The position numbers were made by a program, and so were the translations under genes. From Mycobacterium sp. 3519A (GTDB lineage Bacteria; Actinomycetota; Actinomycetes; Mycobacteriales; Mycobacteriaceae), in the NCBI RefSeq assembly GCF_900240945.1, contig NZ_OESG01000013.1:2503622-2567621 (forward strand): a stretch of 64,000 bases of DNA, in the 5' to 3' direction. Numbering within the stretch: position 1 is the first letter of the stretch; each line of letters begins with the position of its first letter. Below are positions 11,201 through 22,959 of this stretch, one piece after another. The notes under the pieces were generated by a model. The model was not told the origin of the DNA, made no database searches, and worked only from the letters and a program-made list of their open reading frames with translations.

Positions 11201-12139
11201 GTGAAGCTCGCAAAGCCCGACGTGTTCCATCCCCGCATCGTGCTGGCCGCCTGTCCGGCGTTGCCGGAGGGCGACGGCGACGACAACGGGCTGGTGGCGG
11301 CGCTGCGCCAACGCGGGCTGCACGCGCGCTGGCTGTCCTGGGACGATCCGGGCACCCTCGACGCGGATCTGGTGATCCTGCGCGCGGCGTGGGACTACAT
11401 CGACCGGCTCGACGAATTCCTCCGGTGGACGCGGCAGGTGGCCAACCTGCTCAACGCGCCTGAGGTGGTGCGGTGGAACACCGACAAGCGTTACCTCGCC
11501 GACCTGGCCGGCGCAGGCGTGCCGACGGTGCCGAGCCGATTCTTCGCGCCGGGGGAGCAGGTCGCGTTGCCAACGGGCGAAGTGGTGGTCAAGCCGGCGA
11601 TCGGTGCGGGTTCGGTTGGGGCGCTGCGGTTCACCGATCACGACCAGGCGCGCGCGCATGCTGCGGCCCTGCAGGCGGAGGGGCGCGACGTGCTGGTGCA
11701 GCCCTACGACCGCCGGATCAAGCACGGTGAAACGGCGTTGGTGTTCATCGGCGGCGAGCAGTCGCACGCGTTCACCAAGGGCCCGATCCTGCCGCCGCCC
11801 GGCGAGGCCCCGGTGTTCGACGAGTCGGGCACCTACGCGGAGGAGACGCTGACCCCCGCGGATCCCGACTTCGAGTTGTGGGAACTCGGGCACGCGGCGT
11901 TGGCGGCGGCGGCCGATCACCTCGGCATCACAACCGCGGAGTTCCTGTATGCGCGTGTCGATGTGATCGGGGACCGGCGTGACGCGCACGTCCTCGAGGT
12001 CGAGTTGGTCGAGCCGTCGCTGGGCTGGCGCCAGTTGGACGCGGCGACGAGGACGCGACAGCAGCGGCAGTTCGCGCTCGGCGTTGAGTCAGCCCTCGAG
12101 CGGTTGGGGCTTGGACCGCTCTCGCATCGACGCCCATAG
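11201..12139 (+). CDS. ATP-grasp domain protein (Rv1455-like)
   Basis: This 312-residue protein has an ATP-grasp-like arrangement. A pre-ATP-grasp N terminus (LVILRAAWDYIDRLDEF, near residue 60) is followed by WNTDKRYLADLAGAGVPTVPS. Then come VVVKPAIGAGSVGAL for nucleotide binding and EVELVEPSLGW near the C terminus, where acidic residues could hold magnesium. ATP-grasp enzymes join a carboxylate to an amine or thiol through an acylphosphate. No substrate can be assigned. The GTG start is 18 bases from the divergent qor start. Its last 51 bases overlap the convergent ctaA gene. Confidence 0.78.
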   Translation: MKLAKPDVFHPRIVLAACPALPEGDGDDNGLVAALRQRGLHARWLSWDDPGTLDADLVILRAAWDYIDRLDEFLRWTRQVANLLNAPEVVRWNTDKRYLADLAGAGVPTVPSRFFAPGEQVALPTGEVVVKPAIGAGSVGALRFTDHDQARAHAAALQAEGRDVLVQPYDRRIKHGETALVFIGGEQSHAFTKGPILPPPGEAPVFDESGTYAEETLTPADPDFELWELGHAALAAAADHLGITTAEFLYARVDVIGDRRDAHVLEVELVEPSLGWRQLDAATRTRQQRQFALGVESALERLGLGPLSHRRP

Positions 12140-13039
12140 CGCGGCGGTTGCGGCGGTGCAGGCCGCCGCGCCGAGCACGTGCACGGCCACCAGCCCGGCG
12201 GGCACACCGGTGAAGAACTGCACCGTGCCGACGAGCCCCTGTGCGACGACGAGCGCCAGCAGCACGCCCAACCGCTGCATGACGGGACGTGGCGCGTGCA
12301 CGGCGAGCAGGCCGAAGCCGAGGGCGAACAGCAGCGCGAGATAGGCGACGAGCAACGACGAGTGCGCATGCACCAGCGCGGTGATCTCGATGTGCAGCCG
12401 CGGCACCGGCTGGGTGATGCTCTTGTCGCCGGCATGCGGTCCCGCGCCTGTCACCAGTGTGCCGCTGACGAGCTGGGCCGCCAGCACCACTGCGGTCAGA
12501 ACGGTCAACTGCCGCAACGGCTTTGGGACGACCGGCGTCGAGACACCATCGTCGGGCTCACCGATCTTGACGTACAGCAGCACCGACAGCCACACCATCG
12601 TCATCGACGCCAGCAAGTGAATGGCGACGGTCCACCACAGCAGCCCTGTCAACACGGTGATGCCGCCGATCACGGCCTGCACCACCGTCGATGCCGGCAT
12701 CAGCCACGCGTAGATCAGCACCTCGCGGCGACGGCGGGCCCGTGTCACGGCAAGCACCGCCAGCACCGCCGTCAACACCACGAGAAACGTGATCATCCGG
12801 TTGCCGAACTCGACGGCCTGATGGACGACCGCGACCTCGGCGTGCGGGACGGGGACGAAGCTGCCTGGGAAACACTGCGGCCAGGTCGGGCAGCCAAGAC
12901 CCGACGCGGTCACGCGCACGATGGCGCCAGTCACCGCGATGCCGCCCTGGGTCAGGATGACGGCGGCAGCGATGATGCGCTGAACCCGCAGGCTCGGCAT
13001 GGGCAGCAGGTCGACCAGTCGCAGAAATGCGCGTCGCAC
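12089..13039 (-). CDS. ctaA: Haem A synthase
   Basis: This is a polytopic membrane protein of about 316 residues with eight predicted hydrophobic helices in two four-helix halves. It oxidises the C8 methyl of haem O to haem A for cytochrome aa3. Signatures are VTASGLGCPTWPQCFPGS with a cysteine pair on the first outer loop, and conserved helix histidines in VVHQAVEFGNR, VAIHLLAS, ALVHAHSS and VAVHVLGA. The start is uncertain. GTG at 13039 gives VRRAFLRLVDLLPMPSL, while ATG at 13000 gives MPSLRVQR; neither has a strong ribosome-binding site. It overlaps the ATP-grasp gene tail-to-tail by 51 bases. Confidence 0.93.
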   Translation of the reverse strand: MRRAFLRLVDLLPMPSLRVQRIIAAAVILTQGGIAVTGAIVRVTASGLGCPTWPQCFPGSFVPVPHAEVAVVHQAVEFGNRMITFLVVLTAVLAVLAVTRARRRREVLIYAWLMPASTVVQAVIGGITVLTGLLWWTVAIHLLASMTMVWLSVLLYVKIGEPDDGVSTPVVPKPLRQLTVLTAVVLAAQLVSGTLVTGAGPHAGDKSITQPVPRLHIEITALVHAHSSLLVAYLALLFALGFGLLAVHAPRPVMQRLGVLLALVVAQGLVGTVQFFTGVPAGLVAVHVLGAAACTAATAALWASMRERSKPQPLEG

Positions 13040-13093
13040 GCTCCGATGGTAGAGGACCGCAACTACAGCCCGTAGTAGCGGGTTGCTTCGTCG

Positions 13094-13146
13094 AGTGGCC
13101 AGTTGGGACACGCTCCGATGCGATTTGCGTGCGTTAACTGGCCACT
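13094..13146. repeat. Long hairpin between the ABC permease gene and ctaA
   Basis: AGTGGCCAGTT (13094-13104) is matched perfectly by AACTGGCCACT (13136-13146). Inside it CACGC (13109-13113) pairs with GCGTG (13127-13131), separated by a symmetrical four-base internal loop. The two stems give a 53-base hairpin with a 13-base loop. It lies after the permease stop in the direction of transcription and before ctaA. It may be a terminator without a U tract, an RNA-processing site or an operator. Confidence 0.6.
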
Positions 13147-13173
13147 GGGCGACGGCAGCGCTGATGCGCCCGG

Positions 13174-13947
13174 TCAGGTGAAGCGGAACCAGCGCAGCGC
13201 GCATAGCGCCGCGACCGCGCCCCACGCCGCGAGCACCGCGATCCCGAACCAGTCCACAGACAGCGTCATCGCCTGTGACAACGCTTCGGTCAGCGCTCCC
13301 GACGGCGTCAACCGGGCCACCCACTGCACGCCGTGCGGCACCATCCCGCCCTCCAGCGTCAGCGCGCCTAGTCCGGCGAAGACGAACCACAACAGGTTGG
13401 CAATCGCCAGCACGATCTCCGCCTTGAGCGTGCCGCCGAGCAACAGGCCGAGCGCCGCGAAGCCCGCGGTGCCGAGCGCGATGATCACCGCACCGAGCGC
13501 AAGGCCCAGGACGTGTGGCCGCCAACCGAGGGCAAACCCGATGACGCCCAGCAGGATTGACTGCAGAAACACCACGGTGACCACGGCCAGCGACTTGCCC
13601 GCGATGATGCCCCAGACCGGCAGCGCCGTGGCGCCCAGTCGCTTCAGCGCCCCGTAGCGCCGGTCGAACGCCACCGCGATGGCCTGTCCGGTGAACGCCG
13701 TCGAAATCACCGCCAGCGCCATGATCGCAGGCACGAACGTCGCCGCCCGGTTCGGCCCGAACGAGCCCAGCGGCAGCAGCGTCAACCCGACCAGCAGCGT
13801 GATCGGGATGAACATGGTGAGCAGCAACTGTTCGCCGTTGCGCAGCAACAGCTTGAGTTCGAGGCCGAACTGCGCGGCCAACATCTTCTGCACCGTCGCA
13901 GGTCGCGGATCAGGCGAAAACGTCCCCGGCGCAAACAGATTCGTCAT
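13174..13947 (-). CDS. ABC-2 type transporter permease
   Basis: The 257-residue membrane protein has about six hydrophobic segments in the ABC-2 export permease layout. It begins with a cytoplasmic N terminus (MTNLFAPGTFSPDPRPATV) before the first helix near LLTMFIPITLLVGL. The VAFDRRYGALKRLGATALP loop is typical of DrrB-like permeases. Its start overlaps the ATPase stop by ATGA, so the two form one exporter. It corresponds by position to Rv1457c. The substrate is unknown. The operon begins with mptB, so a link to cell-envelope export is an inference only. Confidence 0.88.
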   Translation of the reverse strand: MTNLFAPGTFSPDPRPATVQKMLAAQFGLELKLLLRNGEQLLLTMFIPITLLVGLTLLPLGSFGPNRAATFVPAIMALAVISTAFTGQAIAVAFDRRYGALKRLGATALPVWGIIAGKSLAVVTVVFLQSILLGVIGFALGWRPHVLGLALGAVIIALGTAGFAALGLLLGGTLKAEIVLAIANLLWFVFAGLGALTLEGGMVPHGVQWVARLTPSGALTEALSQAMTLSVDWFGIAVLAAWGAVAALCALRWFRFT

Positions 13948-14909
13948 GAGCGCAGCTCCCTGCCGGTCAGATCGAGGAAAACGTCCTCCAGGCTGCGCTG
14001 CTCGACGCGCATGTCGGTCGCGAGCACGTCGAGGCGTGCGCACCACGCGGTGACCGTGGCAAGCACCTGAGGATCGATGTGGCCCTCGACCAGATATTCG
14101 CCCGGCGAGGTCTCCGTCGCCTGGTAGCTTTCCGGCAGCGCCGAAATCAGCAGCGACAGGTCGAGCATCCGCGGCGCGCGGAACCGCAACTGGTTCTCGG
14201 CGCCGCTGCGCATCAACTCCGCGGGTGTACCCGTGGCCACGGCAACGCCGTGGTCGATGATCACGATCCGGTCGGCCAACTCCTCGGCCTCGGTCAGCTG
14301 ATGCGTGGTCAACACCACGGTGACGCCGTCGCGACGCAGGCCGTTGATCAACTCCCACACCACGATTCGCGCGTGCGCGTCCATGCCCGCTGTCGGCTCG
14401 TCGAGAAACACCAACTCGGGCCTGCCCACCACCGCGCACGCCAGCGCCAGCCGCTGTTGTTGTCCGCCGGAGAGCCGACGGTAGGTGGTGCGGGCCGCCT
14501 CGGTCAGACCGAGGGTGTCCATCAGCCACTGCGGGTCCAGCGGGTTGGCCGCGTACGACGCGACCAGGTTCAGCATTTCGCCCGCCCTTGCCGCGGGATA
14601 TCCGCCGCCGCCCTGCAGCATCACCCCGATGCGCTCACGCACCCGGGCGTTGTCGGCGAACGGGTCAAGTCCGAGGATCTCGATGCTGCCCGCGTCGGGC
14701 TTGAGGAAGCCCTCGCACATCTCCACCGTGGTGGTTTTGCCCGCGCCGTTGGGGCCGAGCAGCGCCAGCACTTCGGCGGCATTGACGTCGAGGTCGAGTT
14801 CGGAGACGGCGGTCGTCGACCCGTACCGCTTGATCACGCCGCGCAGACGCACGGGCACGGCCGACGAGCGCTCGCGCGAGGAGCCAACGGCACTGGACTC
14901 GGAGGTCAC
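13944..14909 (-). CDS. ABC transporter ATP-binding protein (DrrA-like)
   Basis: The 321-residue ATPase has Walker A LLGPNGAGKTTT, the Q-loop region VMLQGGGGYP, signature LSGGQQQRLALA, Walker B LVFLDEPTAGMD and the switch histidine in TTHQLTEAEEL. The C-terminal 90 residues resemble the regulatory tail of daunorubicin-type exporters. The start is GTG overlapping the mptB stop (GTGA), and the stop overlaps the permease start. Position matches Rv1458c, annotated from memory as an antibiotic-type exporter. Its partner is the permease encoded next. Confidence 0.92.
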   Translation of the reverse strand: MTSESSAVGSSRERSSAVPVRLRGVIKRYGSTTAVSELDLDVNAAEVLALLGPNGAGKTTTVEMCEGFLKPDAGSIEILGLDPFADNARVRERIGVMLQGGGGYPAARAGEMLNLVASYAANPLDPQWLMDTLGLTEAARTTYRRLSGGQQQRLALACAVVGRPELVFLDEPTAGMDAHARIVVWELINGLRRDGVTVVLTTHQLTEAEELADRIVIIDHGVAVATGTPAELMRSGAENQLRFRAPRMLDLSLLISALPESYQATETSPGEYLVEGHIDPQVLATVTAWCARLDVLATDMRVEQRSLEDVFLDLTGRELRS

Positions 14910-16618
14910 GGGGATTCAGCGTAAGCGCCCGGCTTGGCAGCCTGCGCTGCCGGTATTACAGGTTCGACGATTTGCGCTGCTGGTTCCGGCGGCCGGGGGC
15001 CCGCATCGGGTAGCTTCCGCCACGGCAGCCGGTAGTAGGTGATGCCGATCAAGATCAGCACGATCAACGTGCTGGCGATCACCGCGAGCAGGATCTGGAA
15101 CAGCGTGAACCGGTCACCGTTGGCGGTCGGGCCGAAGATGCCGACCACGAGGGTGACGACGATCGTCGCGGTGCGGAACGGCGGCCGGGTGGCCCACGCG
15201 GCCAGCGGGATCACCGCCCACAGCACGTACCACGGCTGCACTACCGGGAACAGCAGCACGGTCATCCCCAGCGCAACGCCCAGTCCGCCGACCGGGTGCA
15301 GGCGACCGCGCAGCACCGCGAGCAGCAGGAACGTGACGACGATCGCGATCGTGAACACGCCGATCGCGCGGGTCAGCCCCAGCACCGCGGTGGTGTGGTC
15401 GCCGAGGCCGAGCAGGATGCCGACCTGTCCGGTGCCCAGCGCCAACAACGTCGGCAACGACATCCAACTGCGGACCACGTTGGCGGTGCCGAGAGTGAAC
15501 AGCCAGCCGAAGCCCAGCCCGCTGGCCCAGCCGATCAACGCCATCACGACCACCGAGACCGCGGTCAGCGAACCGCCTGCGATCAGGAACGCTTTGACGG
15601 TGCCGCCCCAGCGGCACGCCAACGCCATCGCGACGAAACCCAGCGCCAGCAGCGACGGCAACTTCACCTGCGACGACAACGTGATCAGCACGATGCCCAG
15701 CAGCAGATTCGCCATCGGCTGCCAGCGCGCCCAGCCGTCGCGGCCATGCGGCCAGGCCAGGGGTTTGGGTAGCAGCGGGTTGACGGCGTCGATGCCGCGC
15801 AGCGCGTATTCCGTGCCTGCCAGCATCAGCCCCAGCATCAGCGCCTCGTTGTGAATGCCGGCGACCAGATGCATGATCAGCAGCGGATTCGCCGCACCCA
15901 GCCACAGCGCGCTTACCTCGGCGACGCCGCAGCGGCGAGCCAGTCGGGGCACGGCCCAGACGATCATGCCGACGCCGATCAGCACCACGATCCGGTGGCA
16001 CAGCACCGCCGCGACGATATTCTCGCCCGTCAACGCCGAGATCCCCTGACCGATCCACAGGAACAGCGGCCCGTACGGCGCCGGGGTATCCCGCCACATA
16101 TTCGGCACGGACAGCGTGAACACATGGTCTAGGCCGAGGCCCGGCGCGGGTCCCACGCGATACGGGTTGAGGCCCTGCAGCGAGATCTCACTCTGCGCCA
16201 GATACGAGTAGACGTCCCTGCTGTACATCGGCGGCGCGATCAACAGCGGCAGCACCCACAACAGCAACGTGCGGTCGAGTTGGCTGCGCGTCATCCGCCG
16301 GTCGCCGAGGGTGAAGCGGCCGAGCATCAGCCAGGCCAACGCCATCATCACCGCACCCGTGGTGGTCATCGTCAGCGACACCGTCTGGATGCGTGACGGC
16401 AGGTTCAGCAGTCGCACGCCGAACGTCGGATCCTGCACCACCGGCCTGGCGCCGACGCCGAGCGCGCCGATGGCCATCAACACCGTGCCGGTGGCCCCGA
16501 ACAGGCGGGTCCGCCGGAACGCGATCAACTCGGCGTCGTTCAGCGGGGAGCCGACAGCGCGTTCGTCGCCGTGCCATCCGGCAATCGACGTGCTGAGGGA
16601 CCGCAGGCGCCACGCCAT
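14906..16618 (-). CDS. mptB: Alpha-(1->6)-mannopyranosyltransferase MptB-like
   Basis: The 570-residue polytopic protein has more than a dozen hydrophobic segments and the GT-C features expected of MptB, which extends the mannan core of lipomannan/lipoarabinomannan from polyprenyl-phosphomannose. After the second helix comes the acidic loop motif PPMYSRDVYSYLAQ, in which the aspartate of RDVYSY is the probable catalytic residue. QPWYVLWAVIPLAAW lies late in the protein. It is syntenic with Rv1459c. The start ATG (MAWRLRSL) is 90 bases from the divergent sufR start. The open frame runs about 210 codons further upstream over sufR and is a shadow. It is first in a three-gene operon with the ABC exporter. 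Confidence 0.88.
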   Translation of the reverse strand: MAWRLRSLSTSIAGWHGDERAVGSPLNDAELIAFRRTRLFGATGTVLMAIGALGVGARPVVQDPTFGVRLLNLPSRIQTVSLTMTTTGAVMMALAWLMLGRFTLGDRRMTRSQLDRTLLLWVLPLLIAPPMYSRDVYSYLAQSEISLQGLNPYRVGPAPGLGLDHVFTLSVPNMWRDTPAPYGPLFLWIGQGISALTGENIVAAVLCHRIVVLIGVGMIVWAVPRLARRCGVAEVSALWLGAANPLLIMHLVAGIHNEALMLGLMLAGTEYALRGIDAVNPLLPKPLAWPHGRDGWARWQPMANLLLGIVLITLSSQVKLPSLLALGFVAMALACRWGGTVKAFLIAGGSLTAVSVVVMALIGWASGLGFGWLFTLGTANVVRSWMSLPTLLALGTGQVGILLGLGDHTTAVLGLTRAIGVFTIAIVVTFLLLAVLRGRLHPVGGLGVALGMTVLLFPVVQPWYVLWAVIPLAAWATRPPFRTATIVVTLVVGIFGPTANGDRFTLFQILLAVIASTLIVLILIGITYYRLPWRKLPDAGPRPPEPAAQIVEPVIPAAQAAKPGAYAESP

Positions 16619-16695
16619 CCCAGCAGCGTAGCCGCCACGGATATGGTTCCCGTCACCGTAAGGGGACCCTTGCTTTACCGGGTTTCGGAATTCCG

Positions 16696-16712
16696 TCACA
16701 ATAGTGTTGTGA
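16696..16712. promoter_or_regulatory. Palindromic operator overlapping the sufR start
   Basis: TCACAA at 16696-16701 and its perfect complement TTGTGA at 16707-16712 flank a five-base spacer. The right arm contains the first bases of the sufR GTG codon. A CACAAT hexamer (16697-16702) in the left arm sits where a -10 box would be for a leaderless transcript starting at the GTG. SufR repressors are known to autoregulate by binding inverted repeats here, so a bound dimer would cover both promoter and start codon. Confidence 0.65.
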
Positions 16713-17458
16713 AATTCAGTCCGGAGGCTGGAGCCGCGAAGGCGGCGACTTCCAGCGCTGATCGCCATACCCGTGGCGCGATCGTCCAGCTGCTGCTGGA
16801 ATCCGGACCCATCACCGCCGGCGAGATCGGCGACCGTCTCGGCATCTCCGCGGCAGGGGTGCGCAGGCACCTGGACGCCTTGATGGAGGCCGGCGACGCG
16901 CAGTCCAGCGCGGCGGCGGCCTGGCAGCATCACGGACGTGGCAGGCCGGCCAAACGGTACCGGCTGACGGCCGAGGGCAGGGCCAAGCTCGAGCACAGCT
17001 ACGACGACCTTGCCGTGGCCGCCATCCGCCAGCTGCGCGAGCTGGGCGGCGACGACGCCGTGCGGACGTTCGCGCGCCGCCGGATCGACAGCATCTTGTC
17101 GGGAGTAACCGACGGCCCCGCCGACGTTGAAGCGAAGGCCGACAGGGTCGCGACGGCGCTGACGAAGGCAGGCTATGTGACGTCGGTGACGCCCGTCGAC
17201 GGGCCGATCCACGGCATCCAGCTGTGCCAGCATCACTGCCCGGTGTCGCACGTCGCGGAGGAGTTTCCCGAGCTATGCGAGACCGAGCGGGAAGCGTTCG
17301 CCGAGATCCTCGGCACGCACGTGCAGCGGCTGGCGACCATCGTCAACGGCGACTGCGCATGCACCACCCACGTCCCGCTGACACCCGAGAAGCCAACACC
17401 GATCCGGCGCACAGCCCGCGTCGGAAAAACCACGAGCAAGCAAGGAGCGTCGACATGA
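16709..17458 (+). CDS. sufR: Fe-S sensing transcriptional regulator SufR
   Basis: The 249-residue regulator has a winged helix-turn-helix at residues 20-65 ([23 protein letters not shown]), then a C-terminal sensor region rich in cysteines: C173 and C177 (LCQHHCP), C190, and C216/C218 (GDCACTTH). These are the probable ligands of an Fe-S cluster. SufR represses the suf operon when cluster-loaded. The GTG start is supported by the homology and lies inside the palindrome at 16696-16712. The stop overlaps the sufB ATG (ATGA). It is the first gene of a seven-gene operon, as in M. tuberculosis Rv1460-Rv1466. Confidence 0.94.
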   Translation: MKFSPEAGAAKAATSSADRHTRGAIVQLLLESGPITAGEIGDRLGISAAGVRRHLDALMEAGDAQSSAAAAWQHHGRGRPAKRYRLTAEGRAKLEHSYDDLAVAAIRQLRELGGDDAVRTFARRRIDSILSGVTDGPADVEAKADRVATALTKAGYVTSVTPVDGPIHGIQLCQHHCPVSHVAEEFPELCETEREAFAEILGTHVQRLATIVNGDCACTTHVPLTPEKPTPIRRTARVGKTTSKQGAST

Positions 17459-18900
17459 CGACCACCCCCGAGGTCCACAAGGTGGGCGAACCGCTCAGCC
17501 AGGACGAGGCCATCGCCTCGCTGAGCCGGTACGGCTACGGCTGGGTGGACTCCGACGAGGCGGGCGCCAGCGCGCAACGCGGGCTGTCCGAAGCGGTGGT
17601 GCGTGACATCTCGGCCAAGAAGAACGAGCCGGAATGGATGCTCGAGACCCGGCTGCGCGCGCTGCGCACGTTCGACAAGAAGCCCATGCCGCACTGGGGT
17701 TCCAACCTCGAGGGCATCGACTTCGACAACATCAAGTACTTCGTGCGTTCCACCGAAAAGCAGGCCGCGACGTGGGACGACCTGCCGGAGGACATCCGCA
17801 ACACCTACGACAAGCTCGGCATCCCCGAGGCCGAGAAGCAACGCCTGGTGTCCGGCGTCGCCGCGCAGTACGAGTCCGAGGTCGTCTACCACCAGATCCG
17901 CGAGGACCTGGAGGCGCTCGGCGTGATCTTCCTCGACACCGACACCGCGCTGAAGGAACACCCGGAGATCTTCAAGCAGTACTTCGGCACCGTGATCCCG
18001 GCGGGCGACAACAAGTTCTCCGCGCTGAACACCGCGGTGTGGTCGGGTGGTTCGTTCATCTACGTGCCAAAGGGCGTGCACGTCGACATCCCGCTGCAGG
18101 CCTACTTCCGGATCAACACCGAGAACATGGGCCAGTTCGAGCGCACCCTGATCATCGTCGACGAGGACGCCTATGTGCACTACGTCGAGGGCTGCACCGC
18201 GCCGATTTACAAGAGCGACTCGCTGCACTCCGCGGTGGTCGAGATCATCGTCAAGCCCGGCGGCCGGTGCCGCTACACGACCATCCAGAACTGGTCGAAC
18301 AACGTCTACAACCTCGTCACCAAGCGGGCCCGGGCCGAGGCCGGCGCCACCATGGAGTGGGTCGACGGCAACATCGGCTCCAAGGTGACCATGAAGTACC
18401 CGGCCGTGTGGATGACCGGCGAGCATGCCAAGGGCGAGGTGCTCTCGGTGGCGTTCGCCGGTGAGGGCCAGCACCAGGACACCGGCGCCAAGATGCTGCA
18501 CCTTGCGCCGAACACGTCGAGCAACATCGTGTCCAAGTCGGTGGCCCGCGCGGGCGGCCGCGCGTCCTACCGCGGCCTGGTTCAGGTCAACAAGGGGGCG
18601 CACGGTTCGAAGTCCAGCGTGAAATGCGATGCGCTGCTGGTGGATACGATCAGCCGCAGCGACACCTATCCGTACGTCGATATTCGCGAGGACGACGTCA
18701 CGATGGGCCACGAGGCCACCGTGTCGAAGGTCAGCGAGGATCAGCTGTTCTATCTGATGAGCCGCGGCATGACCGAGGACGAGGCGATGGCGATGGTGGT
18801 GCGCGGCTTCGTCGAGCCGATCGCCAAGGAGCTTCCGATGGAGTACGCGCTTGAGCTCAACCGGCTGATCGAGCTGCAGATGGAAGGCGCGGTCGGCTGA
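17455..18900 (+). CDS. sufB: Fe-S cluster scaffold protein SufB (no intein)
   Basis: The 481-residue protein is the core scaffold subunit of the SufBCD complex, on which Fe-S clusters are built. Recognisable runs are [37 protein letters not shown] and [15 protein letters not shown]-terminal features are [15 protein letters not shown] and [18 protein letters not shown]. tuberculosis SufB is interrupted by an intein; here the cysteine-containing stretch [13 protein letters not shown], which I recall as the insertion site, is continuous and the length is the plain one. The start is ATG with AAGGAG upstream and an ATGA overlap with sufR. Confidence 0.97.
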   Translation: MTTTPEVHKVGEPLSQDEAIASLSRYGYGWVDSDEAGASAQRGLSEAVVRDISAKKNEPEWMLETRLRALRTFDKKPMPHWGSNLEGIDFDNIKYFVRSTEKQAATWDDLPEDIRNTYDKLGIPEAEKQRLVSGVAAQYESEVVYHQIREDLEALGVIFLDTDTALKEHPEIFKQYFGTVIPAGDNKFSALNTAVWSGGSFIYVPKGVHVDIPLQAYFRINTENMGQFERTLIIVDEDAYVHYVEGCTAPIYKSDSLHSAVVEIIVKPGGRCRYTTIQNWSNNVYNLVTKRARAEAGATMEWVDGNIGSKVTMKYPAVWMTGEHAKGEVLSVAFAGEGQHQDTGAKMLHLAPNTSSNIVSKSVARAGGRASYRGLVQVNKGAHGSKSSVKCDALLVDTISRSDTYPYVDIREDDVTMGHEATVSKVSEDQLFYLMSRGMTEDEAMAMVVRGFVEPIAKELPMEYALELNRLIELQMEGAVG

Positions 18901-18915
18901 TGGGGCGTGGGGGCA

Positions 18916-18938
18916 CCTCCCGCGCGAAGCGCAGGGGG
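18916..18938 (+). repeat. GC-rich hairpin between sufB and sufD
   Basis: CCTCC-CGCGC pairs with GCGC-A-GGGGG around a GAA triloop with a single C/A mismatch. It fills most of the 57-base sufB-sufD gap, the only sizeable gap in the sufR-sufT operon. The sequence also reads in frame into sufD from a GTG at 18907. It may be a processing or stabilising element, or a small dispersed mycobacterial repeat. Confidence 0.5.
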
Positions 18939-18957
18939 ACGATCGACGGGAAAAATA

Positions 18958-20126
18958 GTGGCTGAACTGACTACAGCTGTCGAGGGAATCAACAAGGGAG
19001 AGCTGTTCACGTCGTTCGACGTCGACGCCTTCGAGGTGCCGCACGGCCGCGACGAGATCTGGCGGTTCACCCCACTGCGCAGGCTGCGCGGGCTGCACGA
19101 CGGATCCGCTGTCGCCACCGGCGCCGCGACCATCGATGTGCAGACACCCGACGGCGTCCGGGTCGACACGACCACCCGCGACGACTCCCGGCTGGGCCAA
19201 GCCGGCGTACCAGCCGACCGCGTTGCGGCACAGGCGTATTCGTCGTTCGAGTCCGCGACGCTGATCGAGATCCCCAAGGACACCGTGATCCGCGACGAGA
19301 TCCAGGTGACGGTCACCGGGCCGGGCGAGGACAAGGTCGCCTACGGACATCTGCAGATCCGGGTCGGCGAACTGGCCGAAGCGGTGGTCGTCGTCGACCA
19401 GCGCGGCAGCGGAACCTACGCGGACAACGTCGAATTCGTCGTCGGCGACGCCGCCCGGTTGACGGTCGTCTCGATCGCCGACTGGGCGGACGACGCGGTG
19501 TACGTCAGCACTCATCACGCCTCGCTCGGCAAGGATGCCGTGCTGCGCCACGTCGCGGTCACCCTCGGCGGTGACGTGGTCCGGTTGACGGCGCGGACGC
19601 GGTTCTGCGCGCCCGGCGGAGACGCCGAGATGCTCGGCCTGTACTTCGCCGACGACGGCCAGCACTTCGAATCGCGACTGCTGGTCGACCACGCCCAGCC
19701 GAACTGTCGCTCCCACGTCACGTACAAGGGTGCGCTGCAAGGTGATCCGGCATCGAAGAAGCCCGACGCGCACACGGTGTGGATCGGCGACGTGCTGATC
19801 CGGGCCGAGGCCACCGGGACCGACACCTTCGAGACCAACCGCAATCTCGTGCTGACCGACGGCGCGCGCGCCGACTCGGTGCCCAACCTGGAGATCGAGA
19901 CCGGCGAGATCGTCGGCGCCGGACACGCCAGTGCCACCGGGCGCTTCGACGACGAGCAACTGTTCTACTTGCAGGCCCGCGGCATCCCGGAAGATCAGGC
20001 CCGCCGCCTGGTCGTGCGCGGCTTCTTCGGCGAGATCATCGCCAAGATCGCCGTGCCCGCGGTGCGCGAACGCCTCACCGAGGCAATCGAACACGAACTT
20101 GAGCTAACCGAAGGAAACACTGCGAA

Positions 20127-20130
<4 letters not shown>
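18958..20130 (+). CDS. sufD: Fe-S cluster assembly protein SufD
   Basis: The 390-residue protein is the second scaffold subunit, paralogous to SufB. Its N terminus reads [20 protein letters not shown], then [16 protein letters not shown]. The beta-helix core includes FEVNR-like [20 protein letters not shown]. The C terminus, [20 protein letters not shown], matches SufB's end. I chose the GTG at 18958 because similarity starts there. An in-frame GTG at 18907 would add 17 residues translated from the hairpin region, which looks non-coding. It works with SufB and the ATPase SufC, whose start overlaps its stop (ATGA). Confidence 0.93.
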
Positions 20131-22583
<2,453 letters not shown>

Positions 22584-22587
<4 letters not shown>

Positions 22588-22931
22588 GCGACACCGCAGT
22601 GCCCAACGACGAACTGCTCGCCGACCTCGAGGAGGCGATGCGCGATGTCGTCGACCCGGAACTCGGCATCAACGTCGTCGATCTGGGCCTCGTGTACGAC
22701 CTGAACGTCGAGAAGGGCGAGCAGGGCAACGTCGCGTTGATCGACATGACGCTGACGTCGGCAGCCTGTCCGCTGACGGATGTCATCGAGGATCAGTCGC
22801 GGACGGCGCTCGTGGGCGCCGGACTCGTTGACGAGATCCGGATCAACTGGGTGTGGAATCCGCCGTGGGGGCCGGACAAGATCACCGAGGACGGCCGCGA
22901 ACAGTTGCGGGCGTTGGGATTCACCGTCTAG
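22584..22931 (+). CDS. sufT: Fe-S assembly protein SufT (MIP18 family)
   Basis: The 115-residue DUF59/MIP18-type protein has EAMRDVVDPELGINVVDLGL and TLTSAACPLTD with C62 as the conserved cysteine. This family helps in cluster maturation or carriage. An AGGAGG ribosome-binding site lies at 22574-22579 and the ATG overlaps the sufU stop. It ends the suf operon, matching Rv1466. Confidence 0.93.
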
Positions 22932-22959
22932 CAACCGCCGCGTGGGTCACAATCGACCC

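Noticed and set aside
17233..20094. A 953-codon open frame on the minus strand across the suf operon.
   Set aside because: It is antisense to sufB and sufD, has no family motifs, is rich in Val/Asp/His/Arg as expected from a shadow of GC-rich codons, and the plus-strand proteins are certain.
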